A stretch of 35,654 nucleotides of DNA from an uncultured SAR86 cluster bacterium (GTDB taxonomy: Bacteria > Pseudomonadota > Gammaproteobacteria > Magnimaribacterales > D2472): positions 1 to 35,654 of the forward strand of contig CABXXT010000001.1 of the NCBI GenBank assembly GCA_902516285.1, read 5' to 3'. A model generated the notes under the pieces. The model was not told the DNA's origin, did no database searches, and was given only the letters and a program-made list of their open reading frames with translations. A program made the translations under genes and the position numbers. Of this stretch, positions 7,552 to 15,908 are shown one piece after another (positions within the stretch are counted from its first letter, which is position 1; each line of letters opens with the position of its first letter).

Positions 7552-9480
7552 CTAATATATAGTATTTTCTTGGATAATTTCTTTCAATGCTGTTTTGAGA
7601 TCAATCTCAATAGAATCATTGCTTCCAATTCTTCGTATCGAAACAGTTTCATTGTTTTTTTCATTTTTACCAAGCGCCAAGATTATTGGTACTTTTTTGG
7701 TACTATGATCTCTCACCTTATAACTTATTTTTTCATTTCTTATATCTAATTCAGCTCTAATTCCAGCATCCTTTAGTTTATTTAGTATTTCAACTCCATA
7801 ATCATCAACTTCAGAGGTTATCGTTGCTATAACCACCTGCTTTGGTGCTAACCAAAAAGGTAATTTCCCTGAATAATTCTCAATTAAAATTCCAATGAAT
7901 CTCTCGAAGGAGCCAAGAACAGCTCTGTGTATCATTACTGGATTATATTTTTTACCATCTTCACCAACATAATACGCATCAAGTCTTTCGGCTAAATTAA
8001 AGTCGAGTTGGAAAGTACCGCACTGCCAATCTCTTCCAATTGCGTCAGTAAGAACAAAATCAAGTTTTGGTCCATAAAATGCTCCATCTCCTTCATCAAT
8101 TCTATATGGATAACCTAAATTTTTAATAGCTGCCTCAAGTGCTTCTTCAGCTTTATCCCAAGTCTTATCAGATCCAACTCTCATTTCTGGTCTTGTCGAC
8201 AATTTAATATCGAATTCTTTGAATCCTAAATCTTCATAAAGACTTGATAAAAACTCTATGAATAAACCAGTTTCTGATTCGATTTGGTCCTCAGTACAAA
8301 AAATATGGCCATCATCCTGAGTAAATGCACGAACTCTCATTAATCCATGCATAGTTCCAGATGGTTCATATCTGTGACATAAACCAAATTCAGCATATTT
8401 TAAGGGTAGATCTTTGTATGATTTTATTCCTTGATTGTAAATTTGAACATGACCAGGACAATTCATTGGCTTTAGAGCATTTACTCTTTTTTCATTAGCG
8501 TGTTCTTCGTCAATTTCAGTGATATACATATTTTCACGATATTTGTCCCAATGACCTGATGCTTCCCATAGCTTTCTATCAATAACTTGAGGAGTATTAA
8601 CCTCAATATAGTCACTTGCTTGTAAACGTCTTCTTACAAAATTTCTTAAATTTCTATAAATAGTCCATCCGTCAGGATGCCAAAACACCATTCCTGGTGC
8701 TTCATCTTGAAAATGGAATAAATCCATCTCCTTACCAAGCTTTCTGTGATCTCTTTTCTCAGCTTCCTCAACTTCTAATAAATGTTTTTTAAGCTCTTGT
8801 TCGCTAGCCCATGCTGTTCCGTATATTCGAGTAAGCATTTCATTATTAGAGTCACCCTTCCAGTAAGCACCTGAGACTCTTGTCAACTTAAAAGAACCTA
8901 TAAAAGATAGATTTGGTAAGTGAGGTCCTCTACATAAATCAGCAAATTGATTATCATCTTGAAAATACAGTTGAAAATCATTCTTTTGATCAGAATCCTC
9001 AATGATTAATTTTTTATAGGGCTCTTTATTATCATTAAAAACTTTTAGAGCATCTTTTCTTGAAAATAATTTTTTTGTTATATTTGATTTTGAATCAATA
9101 ATTTTTTTCATTTCTTTTTCAATATCATGCAGGCTATCAATTGAGACTGTTTTGTTTGTTTTAAAATCGTAGTAAAAACCATCTTTAATTGTTGGTCCGA
9201 TAGCAAGTTGTGAATCTGGGTATATAGTCTTAATGGCTCTAGCTAAAACTTGAGCTGCTAAAGTGTGTCTCATTATCTCAAGACCTTCTTCTGAGTTAAT
9301 AGTAATTATTGAGACATTTGCATCCTCGTTTATAGGATCAAATAAATCTCTCTGTTCACCGTTGATATCAATTGCTACAGCATCCTTAGCAAGACCAGGA
9401 CCGATATCTTTTGCCAAATCAAATCCGCAGGAACCTGCCTCGATATCTCTAATACTATTATCTGGAAGTGTTAATTTCAT
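7552..9480 (-). CDS. thrS: Threonine--tRNA ligase
   Basis: This 642-residue protein has the full ThrRS domain order: an N-terminal TGS domain (1-60), the N2 editing domain (about 65-220), a class II catalytic core and a C-terminal anticodon-binding domain (QVVIATITSEVDDYGVEI). The catalytic zinc ligands are present: Cys in MNCPGH, His in FTQDDGHIF and His in MIHRAVLGSFER. In the editing domain the CxxxH motif is intact (C183, H187), but the first motif, normally HxxxH (H73/H77 in E. coli), reads H72-T-L-A-A-Q-V-L-A, so the second histidine is missing. No Shine-Dalgarno is seen; a consensus TATAAT lies six bases before the ATG, suggesting a leaderless message. infC, the usual next gene, is not here; yidD follows instead. 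Confidence 0.96.
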   Translation of the reverse strand: MKLTLPDNSIRDIEAGSCGFDLAKDIGPGLAKDAVAIDINGEQRDLFDPINEDANVSIITINSEEGLEIMRHTLAAQVLARAIKTIYPDSQLAIGPTIKDGFYYDFKTNKTVSIDSLHDIEKEMKKIIDSKSNITKKLFSRKDALKVFNDNKEPYKKLIIEDSDQKNDFQLYFQDDNQFADLCRGPHLPNLSFIGSFKLTRVSGAYWKGDSNNEMLTRIYGTAWASEQELKKHLLEVEEAEKRDHRKLGKEMDLFHFQDEAPGMVFWHPDGWTIYRNLRNFVRRRLQASDYIEVNTPQVIDRKLWEASGHWDKYRENMYITEIDEEHANEKRVNALKPMNCPGHVQIYNQGIKSYKDLPLKYAEFGLCHRYEPSGTMHGLMRVRAFTQDDGHIFCTEDQIESETGLFIEFLSSLYEDLGFKEFDIKLSTRPEMRVGSDKTWDKAEEALEAAIKNLGYPYRIDEGDGAFYGPKLDFVLTDAIGRDWQCGTFQLDFNLAERLDAYYVGEDGKKYNPVMIHRAVLGSFERFIGILIENYSGKLPFWLAPKQVVIATITSEVDDYGVEILNKLKDAGIRAELDIRNEKISYKVRDHSTKKVPIILALGKNEKNNETVSIRRIGSNDSIEIDLKTALKEIIQENTIY

Positions 9481-9486
9481 AAATAC

Positions 9487-9492
9487 ATTATA
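9487..9492 (-). promoter_or_regulatory. -10 element of thrS, possible leaderless transcript
   Basis: Minus-strand TATAAT ends six bases before the thrS ATG, so initiation would fall at or next to the start codon. No good -35 is visible, and no Shine-Dalgarno exists in the gap. Confidence 0.35.
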
Positions 9493-9517
9493 AGGGTGTT
9501 AAACAAATTTTAATAAA

Positions 9518-10477
9518 TTATTGTATCAACCCATTTAAATCATATTTTTTTAAAAAGTTCCAAATATAGCTTGCAGAATCAATATCATCATTTTTATTTT
9601 GATATCTACTGCTTGGCCAGTCATGTCCATAGTTTTCCAATAATACTGATGAAACTGAGACTTGATTATTACAATTGAAATGTAAATTTATAGTACCGGA
9701 CGATCCATCAAGATTATTATCTTGAATATTTGATGTAGTAAAAGACGAACACTGATTAAAATTTGCCCAGAAATCAATAGATTCAGCTACAGATTTTATA
9801 AATTGATTTCCACTTGGATCAAGAATACTGTCATTAGCTCCATGAATATGGACCACTGATTTAGATATTTCTGGTCTGCATGAATCAAATGTATCTGTGC
9901 TCATTGTTCCTCCTACTGGAGCAACAGCTGCAATCCTATTGCTTAACTTACAAGCCAGGTCATATGACATTATTGCACCCACTGAAAAACCTGAAGAATA
10001 TATTCTATCAAGGTTCACATTGTAATTTGTATCTACCCAATCAATAACTTTATTAATAAAAAAAAGATCATCAGAAATATTATTATTATTGTTAAATATC
10101 CAACCAGTTGAGCTTTTGTCTTGAAAAAATTGACCTTGTGGATAAATGACATAAAATTTTTCAGAATCAGCAATTTCATTAAATCCAGTATAAGAAAAAT
10201 TTCCAAGAGCAGTGCCACCTCCTCCATGAAAGCTAAATAATAATGGAACCGCAGACAATGATGAGATATTTGAAGGTTTATAAAGATATATTTCTCTAAT
10301 TAAAGAGTTTTGGGTTATCTGGCAATAGTCGATATTTGATGAGTATGCTGAACAATTAAAGTTAACAAAATTACTGTCAGACACAGCTGATTCTTGAGTA
10401 TTATCTAGATCAGAATAAGAGCCTCCCGAGCCTGAACAGGAAATTAAAAAAAAGATAATAAAAATCAAAAATTTCAT
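9518..10477 (-). CDS. Lipoprotein esterase, PHB-depolymerase/feruloyl-esterase-like alpha/beta hydrolase
   Basis: Start placed at the ATG at 10477, which overlaps the upstream stop as ATGA and opens a lipoprotein signal (MKFLIFIIFFLISC, lipobox LISC, lipidated Cys14). An upstream in-frame start at 10534 would bury this signal. The mature 319-residue protein matches LpqC/PHB depolymerase esterases: FSFHGGGG oxyanion region (83-88), GW after the PQG motif, nucleophile Ser165 in GFSVG, Asp216 in HGANDSIL and His in NYGHDWPSS. It should hydrolyse esters, such as polyhydroxyalkanoate oligomers or acetyl/feruloyl groups on polysaccharides, at the envelope surface. The substrate is not determined. 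It is co-translated with the membrane hydrolase upstream. Confidence 0.85.
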   Translation of the reverse strand: MKFLIFIIFFLISCSGSGGSYSDLDNTQESAVSDSNFVNFNCSAYSSNIDYCQITQNSLIREIYLYKPSNISSLSAVPLLFSFHGGGGTALGNFSYTGFNEIADSEKFYVIYPQGQFFQDKSSTGWIFNNNNNISDDLFFINKVIDWVDTNYNVNLDRIYSSGFSVGAIMSYDLACKLSNRIAAVAPVGGTMSTDTFDSCRPEISKSVVHIHGANDSILDPSGNQFIKSVAESIDFWANFNQCSSFTTSNIQDNNLDGSSGTINLHFNCNNQVSVSSVLLENYGHDWPSSRYQNKNDDIDSASYIWNFLKKYDLNGLIQ

Positions 10478-12321
10478 TCTATTGGTAGATATATGACAGT
10501 ATTTGTTGAGAGAATCATAATAAAAATTAAGCATGTTATTAGTGGTCCAAGATAAACACGGCCACTTATTTGAAAAAAAATTCTATTAAAATATGGGAGA
10601 ATAAACATCATTGGAACTATTCCAAAAAGAAGATTCACACTTAGCCAATTCGTTGTCCAGAAAACTGTTCCTGTTAGTCCATAGGTTACATATTGAATAA
10701 CAATTATCAACATCAGGCCAAGTGAATTTGCAAATCCACCAATTAATCTAGATTTCCATTCATCCTGATCTTCAAAACGCATGGATCCATTTATTCGAAG
10801 AGAATTTGAAAAAAAGAAAATAAAAAATAAAGGAAAGTACATAGCAAGAATAATAAGCAACTCAGGTTGAAAAACTCTAACACCCATAAACCAAAATCTA
10901 TAGTCAATATGGAATAAAAAATATAAAGAAAAAAGAATTATGTAATAAATAGAAAAGACTGTAATTCCTAATAGAAATGTCTTCGTAAGATCAGTTTTAT
11001 TAATTGCAAGGCCCCACGAATCTGGAGAGACCCCGTGATGCCTTCCAAAAAAATAATAAGAAGCAAAGAAAATTAATATGCCTACTAATCCATTGAAAGC
11101 AGCCCATAACATGACAGAGTTATTCATTCTTTGAGGAAAAAACCAGGTTAATTCTCTATTTGTTGCATCAACAAAAAATATTTTTGCAATATCAACCATA
11201 GGAATAAATGAAATGCATGCAATGGATGCGCTTATTAAAAATATGGTCCAAAAAATTAACTTGCTCTTTGTATTTTGTTTTGGAAGAGCTGCAGGTATTG
11301 GTTTAACAATTGATTTAAAAAAGTTAATTTCTAAAAGTGCTTTTGTTAAAGGTATAAGCATTATTAATGAAACTATCATATTTAATAAAGTAAAGAATTC
11401 TTTAAACTGCCAAATTTGATTATTTGGTTTAAGTGGCTTTGGGAATCCTAAAACATTACTAAAGTAACTGATTTGATTTGCTGTAGCTTCTCGATTGTAT
11501 GGTTGGAATGGATGAAGAAGTTCTTCATTGAATATTACTCGAGCTGTTCTTTTATCAATTTCACCATAATATTTTCCTAATTCAACTTTAGTTATTTGCG
11601 AATCATCTGATAAAGCGCTATTAACTGTTCTTAAAGATTCAGGTGCAATTCTCATATTTGCTGAGTCCCATCCTTTTAAATCATTTCTAAATGCGCCTTC
11701 ATCATATAATGCATAACTCACACCGACATTTGACTGAACATGTTTAAGTATGTCATCCCGAAGTGTCAAAACATATCCCGAAACAAATACTGAATTAAGC
11801 TTACTTTTTATATTTTGCTCTTTAGCTTGTCTTCCAAAATAACTAGCTCCTCGTATTGCAGCATTACCTCCCATTGAGTGTCCAGTAGATGCAATTTTAT
11901 TTATATCAACGTAAGGAATATTTCCTGCGTGGGCGAAATCAACCAATGCAAACATTCCATATCCTTGAGTGGTTGCTGCCAATCTACTTGTTGAAGATGA
12001 GGACATCCCTTGAGCATAAGGATCAATCAACGCAACAACATACCCTCTTCTTGAAAGCTCAATTGCAATATTGGATAAAGCTTCTTTAGATCTTTGAAAT
12101 CCAGGCACAACTACTATAAAAGGAGCTTTATTATCTTCAGTGGCAGATTTTGGTTTGTATAGATCATATACCAAAGTCTGTCCTTCAGGAGTTTTCAATT
12201 CTTGAAGTATGATTTTGGTGTTTCCAAGATCAGTTTGGATCAGTGATCCCAAAAAACTAGATATCAATAAAGTTAATAGGCAAACTAAAAGAGATTTATT
12301 ATTTTTTAAGTAATACAACAT
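10474..12321 (-). CDS. Alpha/beta hydrolase with multi-pass membrane C-terminal domain
   Basis: A 615-residue two-part protein. After an N-terminal hydrophobic segment (residues 10-28) comes an alpha/beta-hydrolase domain of dienelactone-hydrolase type: LYKPKSA, FIVVVPGFQRS, and the nucleophile Ser149 in GHSMGG. From about residue 310 to the end there are about eight hydrophobic segments, ending ILSTNTVIYLPIE. The catalytic part probably lies on the periplasmic side if the first helix acts as a signal anchor; this is inference. The function of the membrane part is unknown. The stop overlaps the start of the lipoprotein esterase by four bases, so the two hydrolases form one translation unit. 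No Shine-Dalgarno is visible before the ATG. Confidence 0.8.
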   Translation of the reverse strand: MLYYLKNNKSLLVCLLTLLISSFLGSLIQTDLGNTKIILQELKTPEGQTLVYDLYKPKSATEDNKAPFIVVVPGFQRSKEALSNIAIELSRRGYVVALIDPYAQGMSSSSTSRLAATTQGYGMFALVDFAHAGNIPYVDINKIASTGHSMGGNAAIRGASYFGRQAKEQNIKSKLNSVFVSGYVLTLRDDILKHVQSNVGVSYALYDEGAFRNDLKGWDSANMRIAPESLRTVNSALSDDSQITKVELGKYYGEIDKRTARVIFNEELLHPFQPYNREATANQISYFSNVLGFPKPLKPNNQIWQFKEFFTLLNMIVSLIMLIPLTKALLEINFFKSIVKPIPAALPKQNTKSKLIFWTIFLISASIACISFIPMVDIAKIFFVDATNRELTWFFPQRMNNSVMLWAAFNGLVGILIFFASYYFFGRHHGVSPDSWGLAINKTDLTKTFLLGITVFSIYYIILFSLYFLFHIDYRFWFMGVRVFQPELLIILAMYFPLFFIFFFSNSLRINGSMRFEDQDEWKSRLIGGFANSLGLMLIIVIQYVTYGLTGTVFWTTNWLSVNLLFGIVPMMFILPYFNRIFFQISGRVYLGPLITCLIFIMILSTNTVIYLPIE

Positions 12322-12350
12322 TTATCTTAGAATAGTTTGATTATTTTAAG

Positions 12351-12425
12351 GCCTTCTTAGTTAAATGGATATAACAAATCCCTCCTAAGGATTAGTTGCA
12401 GGTTCGATTCCTGCAGAGGGCACCA
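12351..12425 (+). tRNA. tRNA-Arg, anticodon CCU, with encoded CCA
   Basis: A complete cloverleaf can be drawn: acceptor GCCTTCT (12351-12357) with AGAGGGC, one G-U pair; D-stem GTTA/TAAC with a GG-containing loop; anticodon stem AATCC/GGATT with loop CTCCTAA (anticodon CCT at 12384-12386); four-base variable loop; T-stem GCAGG/CCTGC with loop TTCGATT; discriminator A and encoded CCA. It reads AGG codons. It is the only plus-strand element in the surroundings. Confidence 0.95.
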
Positions 12426-12456
12426 AAAAATAAGGCTGACAAATTGCCAGCCTTAT
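12425..12456 (-). terminator. Rho-independent terminator of the duplicated-domain secreted protein gene
   Basis: A nine-base-pair stem (ATAAGGCTG at 12430-12438 with CAGCCTTAT at 12448-12456) is followed on the minus strand by six T. The T run touches the CCA end of the convergent tRNA-Arg gene. Confidence 0.8.
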
Positions 12457-12470
12457 AAGCTATAAGAAAA

Positions 12471-13211
12471 TTACTCTTTTAATGCAAAAGCCATATATGT
12501 AGTTGAACGACCACATGATGTATTTTTTCTAATCACATCCATATGTTCTGAATTTCTAGAAGTAGACCACCAAATATCTGAATTTTTTCCACTTGCTTCC
12601 TCATTTGGTGCAACTGAAGATAGATAATAATCAGTATCATCTTCTCGATCATAACCGCTGTTTGGTATTATATATCGGTAGCCAAATTCAGCGCCTGCCT
12701 CAAAAGCTTCTAATGACATTTGTCTTCTCGCTTGACGCATTTCGCCTCTATTAAACCCAGATTTATAATTACATGGCCAATATTTTACAATTCTTCTACC
12801 TTCTGGAAGTTCATCAAATGATGATGGTCCAACCCTTTGAAAAGCTGAAAAATTCACATTGCATTCCATTGGAAGTTGCTCATTATTACCTGCAGCCATA
12901 ATTAATGAGAACATTTTATCTTTATATGCTCCCATCTCTTCTCTGCTGTTAGCATGCTCTACAAAGAAAAAGTCATGATCAGGCTCATTAGCGAGCATTG
13001 GAAAAAGAACTCCAACGTTTACATCATTCTCAAATGAATTTGCCAATTCGACATATTCGCCAATGTATGGTCGAGCGTCTGAAAAGGTCTTACCCTCTTT
13101 TAAATTACAGAATGAATACTGTGCATAAACACTTGTGTATCCCTCTATGTCTGGTTCCTGGGCAAAAACCGAAATACTTAATACAAGTATTGTAGAAAAA
13201 ATATATTTCAT
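12471..13211 (-). CDS. Secreted protein with two repeated domains, family unknown
   Basis: A 246-residue protein with a signal peptide (MKYIFSTILVLSISVFA, cleavage before QEP) and a clear Shine-Dalgarno (AGGAGAT). I do not recognise the family. The mature part appears to be two copies of one domain, about residues 28-127 and 140-243. Each copy opens with an aromatic residue then CN (C35-N36; C147-N148) and a lysine/glycine stretch. Each continues with a helix, a hydrophobic strand ending near Pro, an acidic D-x-D patch and a helix of the type S-x-E-x-M, and closes with a second Cys (C117; C233) and a final strand (NFSAFQRV; TYMAFALKE). The alternating strand-helix order is reminiscent of dimeric alpha-beta barrels, but that is a guess. 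The two cysteines per copy could form a disulfide after export. It is monocistronic with its own terminator. Confidence 0.8.
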   Translation of the reverse strand: MKYIFSTILVLSISVFAQEPDIEGYTSVYAQYSFCNLKEGKTFSDARPYIGEYVELANSFENDVNVGVLFPMLANEPDHDFFFVEHANSREEMGAYKDKMFSLIMAAGNNEQLPMECNVNFSAFQRVGPSSFDELPEGRRIVKYWPCNYKSGFNRGEMRQARRQMSLEAFEAGAEFGYRYIIPNSGYDREDDTDYYLSSVAPNEEASGKNSDIWWSTSRNSEHMDVIRKNTSCGRSTTYMAFALKE

Positions 13212-13307
13212 TATTGATCTCCTATTAAAATATGATTATTAATAATACATTAATAACCCTCTGGTGTGTCTAATAAGAAACTATTATGTAAAAATTATGT
13301 ATATTTT

Positions 13308-13910
13308 TTATGGAACAAGCCAAGACGTCTTGTAATCATCTTGCCAGTCATGAATTGATCTTCGATGTCCAGAACTTTTTAAATAAAGAAACTCTAATGA
13401 GTAAAAAGAAAATATCAACACTGCAAAGTTTTTATATCCCTCTTCCACATTGTGATCTTTGATGTCATGAGTTTCAGGACTATCAATTGGATTTGTCGAG
13501 CCATCTTTTACTGAATAACATTTCTTAGATCTTGCAGTAGAGCCATTCCATGCATTAAGAGTTTGGCTATCATCAATATGAACTTTAATATTCCCTTGAA
13601 GTTTAATCTGAACTTTAAGACCAGGATCGTAGCCAATCACAGTTGCAGTATTATTTTTTTGAAAAGTATCAATTTTTGCAGCTCTATTATCAGTGTGAAA
13701 TCTCATAATTTTTTTCTTCAAATCAAATTCTCTCAAAACCATTACCCTTGAAACAATTTTATCTCCATCGATTGATGAAACGACTGGAGTGTGAAATTGA
13801 TTTTTTGAATTATTTACTGCGTCAATGAGTATAAGATTCGATATATCTATGGTTTGCTTGAGACTATCAAAGTTTTTAGGGATATCTAAATTTACTTTAC
13901 TAGATTCCAT
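13308..13910 (-). CDS. Pyridoxamine 5'-phosphate oxidase family protein
   Basis: A 200-residue flavin split-barrel protein. The block SRVMVLREFD, then MRFHTDNRAAKIDTFQKNN and KVQIKLQGNIKV, matches the FMN-binding core of the PNPOx family, and the C-terminal GHRRSIHDW resembles the substrate-binding E/G-x-R-x-H-D of PdxH. It is too different from PdxH in its middle and C-terminal parts to be called that enzyme safely. It may be an FMN-dependent oxidase or oxidoreductase of unknown substrate. It overlaps the end of cysS by 19 bases; the GAGGG seven bases before its ATG lies inside cysS. It is the last gene of the folE-maf-cysS operon. Confidence 0.8.
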   Translation of the reverse strand: MESSKVNLDIPKNFDSLKQTIDISNLILIDAVNNSKNQFHTPVVSSIDGDKIVSRVMVLREFDLKKKIMRFHTDNRAAKIDTFQKNNTATVIGYDPGLKVQIKLQGNIKVHIDDSQTLNAWNGSTARSKKCYSVKDGSTNPIDSPETHDIKDHNVEEGYKNFAVLIFSFYSLEFLYLKSSGHRRSIHDWQDDYKTSWLVP

Positions 13911-15280
13911 GATGTGCCCTCTTTCGAATCTTTTATCTCAACTCCAAGTTCTCTTAATTCGTCTCTGATCTCATCCGCACGAGAAAAATCTTTTTTTTCT
14001 TTGGCAATAACTCTTGCAGACAACAACTTCTCAATTTTTACTTTCAACTCTTCTGAAATAGAAACATGATTATAATTTTTGTCTTGCAAAATGCCTAAAG
14101 CAGATCCAATGATATTTAATTTTGTTTTTATCAAAACATGATTTGTGTCTTTGTCTTTTGAATAATCTTTAACAAGTTTATTCAAATCTGATATCAAAGC
14201 TGGTGAATTTAAATCATCAAGTAAACTATCAATGATACTAAAACTACTATCATCTTCAGTTGCACCAATTTCAGATAAATCAAAATATATTTTATAAAGC
14301 TTATCAAGTAATTTCTTTGATTGATGAATAATTGAATCATTCCAGTCAAGTCCTTGTCTATAATGAGTAGATAACAGCGCTAGTCGAATAACTTCACCAT
14401 GATATTCAGATGCAAGATCTTTAGTGAGAATAATATTTCCTAAAGATTTTGACATTTTTTCACCATTAATTGTTACAAATCCATTATGCATCCAATACTT
14501 AGCATAAGAGTCAGGCTGATTCACGTTCGCAGATGAGCAACAGCTTTGAGCAATCTCATTTTCATGATGAGGAAAAATTAAATCTCTTCCTCCTCCATGA
14601 ATATCAAATGGGAGTCCAAGAGTTTTTTTTGACATTGCAGAGCACTCTGTATGCCATCCTGGTCTTCCTACTCCCCAAGGGGAATCCCAACCTGGTTGTT
14701 CATCGGTGCTTGGCTTCCATAGAACAAAATCTGCTGGATCTTTCTTGAAAGGCGCAACTTCTACTCGACTACCTGCAATCTGCTCTTCTCTGTTTCTGTT
14801 AGAAAGCTTTCCATAATTTTTGTAAGTTGGTACATGAAAAAGCACATGCCCTTTTTTTTCATAAGCAAAATCTTTTTCGATCAATTCAGCTATGAGATCA
14901 ATCATTTCAGAGATATATTCTGTGGCTTTTGGTTGAATATCAGGCTGTAAAACATTAAGTTTTGACATATCTTCATTGTAAATTTGTGTATATTTTTCAG
15001 TTATAGATGTAATCTCAACATTTTGTTCCATTGCAGCATCAATGATTTTGTCATCAATGTCTGTAATATTTGATACATATGTGACCTTAGGATAAATCAT
15101 TCTTAAAGTTCTTACTAAAGTATCAAAAACAACTGCCATTCTTGCATTTCCAATATGTGCGAAGTTGTATACAGTTGGTCCGCAAGCATAAATTTTTAAA
15201 TGCTTAGGATCGATAGCCTCTAATTTTTCTTTATTGCCACTTAGGGTATTAAATAAATGAAATGCTTTTTCTACGCTCAT
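13892..15280 (-). CDS. cysS: Cysteine--tRNA ligase
   Basis: 462 residues, close to the usual length. The class I signatures are present: the HIGH equivalent in PTVYNFAHIGNARM and the KMSKS loop GEKMSKSLGN. Zinc ligands are visible in YACGPT, in HTECSAMS and in the two histidines of IFPHHENE. The C-terminal helical domain contains the ARVIAKEKKDFSRADEIRDE tract typical of CysRS. It charges tRNA-Cys in the cytoplasm. It starts four bases after the maf stop, without an obvious Shine-Dalgarno, so coupling is likely. Confidence 0.97.
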   Translation of the reverse strand: MSVEKAFHLFNTLSGNKEKLEAIDPKHLKIYACGPTVYNFAHIGNARMAVVFDTLVRTLRMIYPKVTYVSNITDIDDKIIDAAMEQNVEITSITEKYTQIYNEDMSKLNVLQPDIQPKATEYISEMIDLIAELIEKDFAYEKKGHVLFHVPTYKNYGKLSNRNREEQIAGSRVEVAPFKKDPADFVLWKPSTDEQPGWDSPWGVGRPGWHTECSAMSKKTLGLPFDIHGGGRDLIFPHHENEIAQSCCSSANVNQPDSYAKYWMHNGFVTINGEKMSKSLGNIILTKDLASEYHGEVIRLALLSTHYRQGLDWNDSIIHQSKKLLDKLYKIYFDLSEIGATEDDSSFSIIDSLLDDLNSPALISDLNKLVKDYSKDKDTNHVLIKTKLNIIGSALGILQDKNYNHVSISEELKVKIEKLLSARVIAKEKKDFSRADEIRDELRELGVEIKDSKEGTSWNLVK

Positions 15281-15284
15281 AAAT

Positions 15285-15908
15285 TTATTCTAAATCAATT
15301 ATTTTTAATTCTCTTAATGCCCTTAATAAAGCTAATAATGGCATTCCTCTTACAGTGTGTGAAGATCCATTTACATAGGAAAAAAGATTGCATCCTAGTG
15401 ATTCAAATTTATATGCTCCTGCAGCATTTATAGGATTTTCAATATCAACATAATTAATAATTTCTTTTTCAGTTAAATTATGCATTTTTAATTCTACTGT
15501 CTCTGAATATTCCCATAAACACTTATTATTCTTAAAAATACAAACACCGCTATGTTGAAAATGTTTTTGGTTAGACAAAAGTTTTAAACTTTCAACGGCT
15601 TTTTCTTTAGTACCTGGTTTATGAAGTAGCATATTATTTAAGACACACATCTGATCGCCCCCAATAACTGCAAACTCAGGATTTTGTGAACTTACTGGCT
15701 CTGCTTTAGCTTTGGCAAGATGGATTACTTGTTCGCTATGTGGAAGTGATGATATTTTGCTTTTAATTGAATCCTCATCAGTTGGAGATACTTTTACATC
15801 AAATGCGATACCTGCCTCTTCTAGCATTAGTTTTCTGCTTTCTGAACCAGAAGCAAGAATTAATGGAACTTTTGGCTTAATACTGGAATACTCCAGAGAC
15901 CTGATCAT
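15285..15908 (-). CDS. Maf family nucleotide pyrophosphatase
   Basis: 207 residues. The N-terminal LILASGSESRKLMLEEAGI is the Maf phosphate-binding signature S-x-S-x-R. HLAKAKAE, GGDQMC (catalytic Asp-Gln region) and AAGAYKFESLG follow in order. The DQ form is nearer to YceF (m7GTP pyrophosphatase) than to the dTTP/UTP-type Maf with DT, but the specificity call is inference. These enzymes hydrolyse non-canonical or modified nucleoside triphosphates to monophosphates. The ATG directly abuts the folE stop (TAAATG). Confidence 0.88.
   Translation of the reverse strand: MIRSLEYSSIKPKVPLILASGSESRKLMLEEAGIAFDVKVSPTDEDSIKSKISSLPHSEQVIHLAKAKAEPVSSQNPEFAVIGGDQMCVLNNMLLHKPGTKEKAVESLKLLSNQKHFQHSGVCIFKNNKCLWEYSETVELKMHNLTEKEIINYVDIENPINAAGAYKFESLGCNLFSYVNGSSHTVRGMPLLALLRALRELKIIDLE

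Noticed and set aside
9481-9517. T-box or thrS-type operator upstream of thrS
   Set aside because: Only 37 bases separate thrS from the next gene upstream; there is no room for such an RNA structure.
12351-12460. tRNA-Arg as a possible integration site for a mobile element
   Set aside because: No integrase, no repeat of the tRNA 3' end and no change in gene style was seen on either side.
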